Shown here one piece after another: positions 26,128-29,650 of a stretch of 29,650 nucleotides of DNA. The DNA lies in assembly GCA_937919075.1 (NCBI GenBank), contig CALFOF010000292.1, positions 1 to 29,650 of the forward strand, given 5' to 3'. This stretch comes from an uncultured Cyanobium sp. Its GTDB lineage: Bacteria; Cyanobacteriota; Cyanobacteriia; PCC-6307; Cyanobiaceae. The notes below the pieces were generated by a model that saw only the letters and a list, made by a program, of their open reading frames with translations, made no database searches and had not been told where the DNA came from. Within the stretch, counting starts at the first letter, position 1; the number at the start of each line of letters is the position of its first letter. The translations under genes were made by a program, and so were the position numbers.

Positions 26128-26784
26128 ATGGCCGCTGCCCCGCTGGGGGCGGGGGCTGCTGCCCTGCCGGTGGTGGAAACCTTCCACTCGATTCAGGGGG
26201 AAGGCAGCCACGCCGGCCGCAGCGCCTTCTTTCTGCGGCTGGCGGGCTGCACGGTTGGCTGCCCCTGGTGCGACACCAAGGGCTCCTGGTCACAGCAGGC
26301 CCATCCGCTGCTCCCCCTGGAGGCGCTGGCGGCGGAGCTGGTGGCGGCGGCGGCGGCCGGAGCGGCCTTCGTGGTGATCACCGGCGGGGAGCCGCTGCAC
26401 CACAACCTCACCGCCCTGTGCGCCCAGCTGCGCGGCGCCCTGGATCCGCCCCTGCCCCTGCACCTGGAAACCAGCGGCGTCGATTGCCTCAGTGGCCGCT
26501 TCGACTGGATCACCCTCTCGCCCAAACGCCATCGGCCGCCGCGGCAGGAGCTGCTCAGCTGCTGCGATGAGCTCAAGGTGGTGGTGCACGAGCCCGCCGA
26601 TCTCGCCTTCGCCACCGCCATGGCCGCGGCGGCCCGGCAGGAGCGCCCCACGGCCCCTCTCCAGCTGCTGCTTCAACCGGGTTGGCAGAGCAGCGAGGGG
26701 CGGGAGTTGGCCGTGGAGTTCGTGCGTGCCCGCCCCGACTGGCGGCTCAGCCTGCAGAGCCACAAGTGGCTGGGGGTGCGCTGA
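26128..26784 (+). CDS. queE: 7-carboxy-7-deazaguanine synthase QueE (radical SAM)
   Basis: QueE makes 7-carboxy-7-deazaguanine, an early intermediate of queuosine and related deazapurines, by a radical SAM ring contraction. The 218-aa protein has [20 protein letters not shown] (about 17-36), the radical SAM cluster CTVGCPWC, the usual CX3CX2C form, and [12 protein letters not shown] for SAM binding. LHLETSG and the C-terminal [12 protein letters not shown] are also family-typical. The ATG at 26128 is used; an in-frame TTG at 26110 inside the repeat and a GTG at 26122 are possible. It is often annotated as an NrdG-like activase in older genomes. No other queuosine gene is in the window. Confidence 0.92.
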   Translation: MAAAPLGAGAAALPVVETFHSIQGEGSHAGRSAFFLRLAGCTVGCPWCDTKGSWSQQAHPLLPLEALAAELVAAAAAGAAFVVITGGEPLHHNLTALCAQLRGALDPPLPLHLETSGVDCLSGRFDWITLSPKRHRPPRQELLSCCDELKVVVHEPADLAFATAMAAAARQERPTAPLQLLLQPGWQSSEGRELAVEFVRARPDWRLSLQSHKWLGVR

Positions 26785-26818
26785 GCGGCGATCCCGCAAA
26801 CTGTCCCCAGACCTGGAC

Positions 26819-28090
26819 ATGGGCGTGGAGAAACTGCAGAGCCTGCGCGGCATGGTGGATCTGCTGCCGGCGCAGCTGCCGGCCTGGCAGCACGTGGAAG
26901 CTGTGGCCCGCGATCACTTCCGCCGCGCCGGGCTGAACGAGATCCGTACGCCGCTGCTGGAGGTCACCGAGCTGTTCGCCAGGGGCATCGGCGAGGCCAC
27001 CGATGTGGTGGGCAAGGAGATGTACAGCTTCGAAGACCGGTCCCAGCGCCGCTGCACGTTGCGGCCGGAAGGCACCGCTTCGGTGGTGCGGGCGGTGCTG
27101 GAGCACGGCTTGCTCAGCCAGGGCCCGCAGCGGCTCTGGTACGGCGGCCCGATGTTCCGCTACGAACGGCCCCAGGCGGGCCGTCAGCGCCAGTTCCACC
27201 AGATCGGTCTGGAGTTCCTCGGTGCCGCTGATCCCCGCAGCGATGCCGAAGCGATTGCGATCGCCTGGGATCTGCTCACCGCCCTGGGCGCTAGCGGCCT
27301 GGCGTTGGAGCTCAACTCGCTGGGCGATGCCAACGACCGGGCGGCGTACCGGCAGGCGCTGGTGGGCTGGCTGGAGCAGCGGCGCGAGCAGCTCGATCCG
27401 GAGGCGTGCGAGCGCATCGCCACCAACCCGCTGCGCATCCTCGACAGCAAGAACCCCGCCACCCAGGCCGTGCTGGCAGAGGCGCCGCTGCTGATCGACC
27501 ACCTGAGCGCGGCGAGCCGCCAGCGCTTTGAGCAGGTGCGTCAGCTGCTCGATCGCCTCGCGATTCCTTACCAGCTCAACCCCCGCCTGGTGCGCGGGCT
27601 CGACTACTACGCCCACACCGCGTTCGAAATCACCAGCGATCAGCTGGGCGCCCAGGCCACTGTCTGCGGGGGTGGCCGCTACGACGGGCTGGTGGAGCAG
27701 CTGGGCGGGCCTCCCACAGCGGCGATCGGCTGGGCGATCGGCCTGGAGCGGCTGATCGTGCTGCTGGAGCGTGCCGGTGCGGCCGGCGCAGCGGTGGCGG
27801 TGCCAGCGGTTTATGTGGTGAGCCGTGGGCCCCTGGCGGAAGCGATGGCGCTCGATCTCGCCATGCAGCTGCGGCGCCGGGGCCAGGCGGCGGAGCTGGA
27901 TCTCTCCGGCGCTGCCTTCTCGCGCCAGCTCAAGCGCGCTGACCGCTCCGGCGCCCCCTGGGCGGTGGTGATCGGCGAGAGCGAAGCGGAGCAGGGCGTG
28001 GTGCTGCTCAAGGATCTGCTGGGTGGTGGCGCCGAGCAACGGCTCAGTCCGCCGGCCGTGCTCGCGCACCTGACCGGATCAGCAAGCTGA
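26819..28090 (+). CDS. hisS: Histidyl-tRNA synthetase
   Basis: This class II synthetase charges tRNA-His. The 423-aa protein starts at the ATG at 26819 with [12 protein letters not shown]. It has motif 1 ([20 protein letters not shown]), motif 2 ([20 protein letters not shown]) with the Arg residues that bind ATP, the histidine-specific block [15 protein letters not shown], and motif 3 ([16 protein letters not shown]). The C-terminal anticodon-binding domain (about 325-423) carries VYVVSRGPL and [20 protein letters not shown]. It lies 34 bp after queE and is probably co-transcribed with it. Confidence 0.97.
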   Translation: MGVEKLQSLRGMVDLLPAQLPAWQHVEAVARDHFRRAGLNEIRTPLLEVTELFARGIGEATDVVGKEMYSFEDRSQRRCTLRPEGTASVVRAVLEHGLLSQGPQRLWYGGPMFRYERPQAGRQRQFHQIGLEFLGAADPRSDAEAIAIAWDLLTALGASGLALELNSLGDANDRAAYRQALVGWLEQRREQLDPEACERIATNPLRILDSKNPATQAVLAEAPLLIDHLSAASRQRFEQVRQLLDRLAIPYQLNPRLVRGLDYYAHTAFEITSDQLGAQATVCGGGRYDGLVEQLGGPPTAAIGWAIGLERLIVLLERAGAAGAAVAVPAVYVVSRGPLAEAMALDLAMQLRRRGQAAELDLSGAAFSRQLKRADRSGAPWAVVIGESEAEQGVVLLKDLLGGGAEQRLSPPAVLAHLTGSAS

Positions 28091-28138
28091 CCGCGCACGG
28101 GACATTTCGTCGCCATACATGGATAATGTCTGGATCTC

Positions 28139-28144
28139 TATAAT
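28139..28144 (+). promoter_or_regulatory. Consensus -10 box upstream of ugd
   Basis: TATAAT, an exact sigma-70 -10 box, lies 17 bases before the TTG start of ugd. A start of transcription near 28151 would leave a very short leader containing AAGGTGGGA as ribosome-binding site. The -35 region is weak. Confidence 0.55.
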
Positions 28145-28161
28145 GGATTGAAGGTGGGACT

Positions 28162-29634
28162 TTGCTCGTAGTTCATCCGCGCGAGGTTCGCTCGATCTGC
28201 TGCATCGGCGCTGGCTATGTCGGCGGGCCGACGATGGCGGTGATCGCCGATCGTTGCCCGCACATCCAGGTGACCCTTGTGGATCTCAACGCCGCCAGGA
28301 TCGCCGCCTGGAACGATCCGGATCTCGCCAACCTGCCTGTCTATGAGCCCGGCCTTGGAGAGGTGGTGGGGCGCTGCCGCGGCCGCAACCTGCACTTCAC
28401 CACCGAGGTGGATGCCGCCATCGCCAGGGCCGACATGGTGTTCCTCTCGGTGAACACTCCCACCAAGACCCGCGGCCTGGGCGCCGGGCAGGCCTCCGAC
28501 CTGCGCTGGATCGAAGCCTCGGCGCGTCAGGTGGCGGCGCAGGCCACGGGCCACACGATCGTGGTGGAGAAGAGCACCCTGCCGGTGCGCACCGCCGAAA
28601 CGATCAAACAGATCCTGGTTGGGTCCCAGCGGCTTGCCGGCGGTGCCAATGGTGCGGGCGGCGCCCGTTGCCCTGAAGGCGAGCCCGGCGGGCCGCCAGC
28701 AAAAACCTTCTCGGTGCTCTCCAACCCCGAATTCCTGGCGGAGGGCACCGCCATCCGCGATCTTGAGCACCCTGATCGGGTGCTGATCGGTGGCGAAGAT
28801 CCCGAGGCGATCGCGGCGCTTTCGGCCATCTACGGCCACTGGGTGGATCCGGAGCGCATCCTGCACACCAATCTCTGGAGCAGCGAGCTCTCCAAGCTCA
28901 CCGCCAACGCGTTTCTTGCCCAGCGCATCTCCTCAATCAACGCCGTGGGTGCGTTGTGCGAGGCCACCGGCGCAGACATCACCGAAGTGGCACAGGCAAT
29001 CGGCACCGATTCGCGTATCGGGCCGAAGTTTCTCGCGGCGGGTCCCGGTTTCGGCGGCAGCTGCTTCCAGAAGGACATTCTCAACCTCGTCTACCTCTGC
29101 CGCCATTACGGCCTTGACGCCGCCGCCACCTACTGGGAGCAGGTGGTGGCCTTCAACAGCTGGCAGCAACAGCGCATCGCCCGCCTGGTGGTGAGTCGCC
29201 TGTTCGGCACCGTGAGCGGCAAGCGCCTGGCGGTGCTCGGTTTCGCCTTCAAGGCCGACACCAACGACACACGGGAGTCGCCGGCGATTGCGATCTGCCG
29301 TGATCTGCTCGAGGAGGGCGCCCATCTGGTGATTCACGACCAGAAAGTGGCCACCAGCCAGATCACCGCAGACCTGGGCCGCCCCCCCGATGGCAGCGAT
29401 CGCGGCTTCACTGAAGACGGCAGCTGGCAGCAGGTGGACACCCCGCTGGAGGCAGTGACGGGCGCCGATGCGGTGATCGTGCTCACTGAATGGGCCGCCT
29501 ACCGCACGCTCGACTGGCCGGCGATCGCCTCAGCGATGCGGCGGCCGGCCTGGCTGTTCGACGTGCGTGACATCACTGACACGGCGGCAGCACGACAAGC
29601 TGGCCTGCAGGTCTGGTCTGTGGGGAAAGGCTGA
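28162..29634 (+). CDS. ugd: UDP-glucose 6-dehydrogenase
   Basis: This enzyme oxidises UDP-glucose twice with NAD to UDP-glucuronate, a precursor for acidic polysaccharides and, after epimerisation, UDP-galacturonate. The 490-aa protein has the Rossmann start ICCIGAGYVGGPTMAVIA, VFLSVNTPTKTRGLG, VVEKSTLPVRTAETIK and VLSNPEFLAEGTAI. The active-site block GFGGSCFQKDILNLVYLC carries the catalytic Cys. The C-terminal domain includes LGFAFKADTNDTRESPAI. VEKSTLPVRTAE and SNPEFLAEGTAI are features I associate with the animal/plant-like UGDH branch rather than the shorter bacterial type. The start is TTG at 28162 with AAGGTGGGA just upstream. A Gly-rich insertion is present at about 160-180. Confidence 0.94.
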   Translation: MLVVHPREVRSICCIGAGYVGGPTMAVIADRCPHIQVTLVDLNAARIAAWNDPDLANLPVYEPGLGEVVGRCRGRNLHFTTEVDAAIARADMVFLSVNTPTKTRGLGAGQASDLRWIEASARQVAAQATGHTIVVEKSTLPVRTAETIKQILVGSQRLAGGANGAGGARCPEGEPGGPPAKTFSVLSNPEFLAEGTAIRDLEHPDRVLIGGEDPEAIAALSAIYGHWVDPERILHTNLWSSELSKLTANAFLAQRISSINAVGALCEATGADITEVAQAIGTDSRIGPKFLAAGPGFGGSCFQKDILNLVYLCRHYGLDAAATYWEQVVAFNSWQQQRIARLVVSRLFGTVSGKRLAVLGFAFKADTNDTRESPAIAICRDLLEEGAHLVIHDQKVATSQITADLGRPPDGSDRGFTEDGSWQQVDTPLEAVTGADAVIVLTEWAAYRTLDWPAIASAMRRPAWLFDVRDITDTAAARQAGLQVWSVGKG

Positions 29635-29650
29635 GTGACGACACCGATGG
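29635..29650 (+). CDS. Probable start of the next gene in the ugd operon (partial)
   Basis: Directly after the ugd stop a GTG at 29635 opens a frame (V/M-T-T-P-M) that runs off the window. GGGGAAAGG lies a few bases upstream, a good ribosome-binding site. A sugar-nucleotide epimerase would fit the context, but only five codons are visible. Confidence 0.35.

Overview
The window is a high-GC cyanobacterial chromosome segment. The best guess is a Cyanobium or freshwater/coastal Synechococcus-type picocyanobacterium. The evidence is a high-light-inducible (Hlip) antenna protein, a cyanobacteria-specific AbrB-type regulator, a SmtA-type metallothionein, a run of housekeeping genes (speE, speB, gcvT, aspS, pyrG, queE, hisS) in an order I recall from picocyanobacteria, and seven copies of the HIP1 octamer. 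No CRISPR array, prophage or insertion sequence was seen. There is one tRNA gene, tRNA-Val(TAC).

Left part (1-4.1 kb, minus strand): a type I restriction methyltransferase HsdM that stops after its catalytic domain; a gamma-glutamylcyclotransferase-like protein whose start overlaps the end of an inward-rectifier (KirBac) potassium channel gene; an unrecognised 169-aa protein; and a DCC-family thiol oxidoreductase. Next on the plus strand (4.1-6.8 kb): a cyAbrB regulator, a lipoprotein amidase of the peptidoglycan-recognition fold, an Hlip, and a 263-aa unknown. A strong hairpin follows the Hlip, and a second terminator lies at 6874-6892.

Middle part (6.9-13.6 kb): a small membrane protein, then a tightly overlapping three-gene operon of a MotA/TolQ/ExbB proton channel with two different ExbD/MotB-like single-pass subunits. 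After these come a second DCC protein, an NTF2-like protein, a decayed DUF924 gene, an exported PAP2-type acid phosphatase, the metallothionein, a MarC-family membrane protein and a largely empty stretch before tRNA-Val.

Right part (13.6-29.65 kb): a DUF2227 protein, mazG, arfB, then speE-speB (agmatine to putrescine to spermidine, 4-bp overlap), a lone cyclic-nucleotide-binding-domain protein, a Cys-rich small protein, gcvT and aspS. Between aspS and pyrG lies an apparent accessory insert: a frameshifted NodZ-like fucosyltransferase and a broken FkbM-like methyltransferase facing away from each other, then dps with a 22-bp perfect inverted repeat over its stop codon. pyrG, queE and hisS follow, and then ugd (UDP-glucose dehydrogenase), which probably begins a sugar-nucleotide operon running off the right edge.

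The parts most worth a second look are the MotA/ExbD/ExbD operon, the decaying glycan genes between aspS and pyrG, the dps hairpin, the truncated hsdM, and the 14-bp triple repeat at the pyrG/queE junction.
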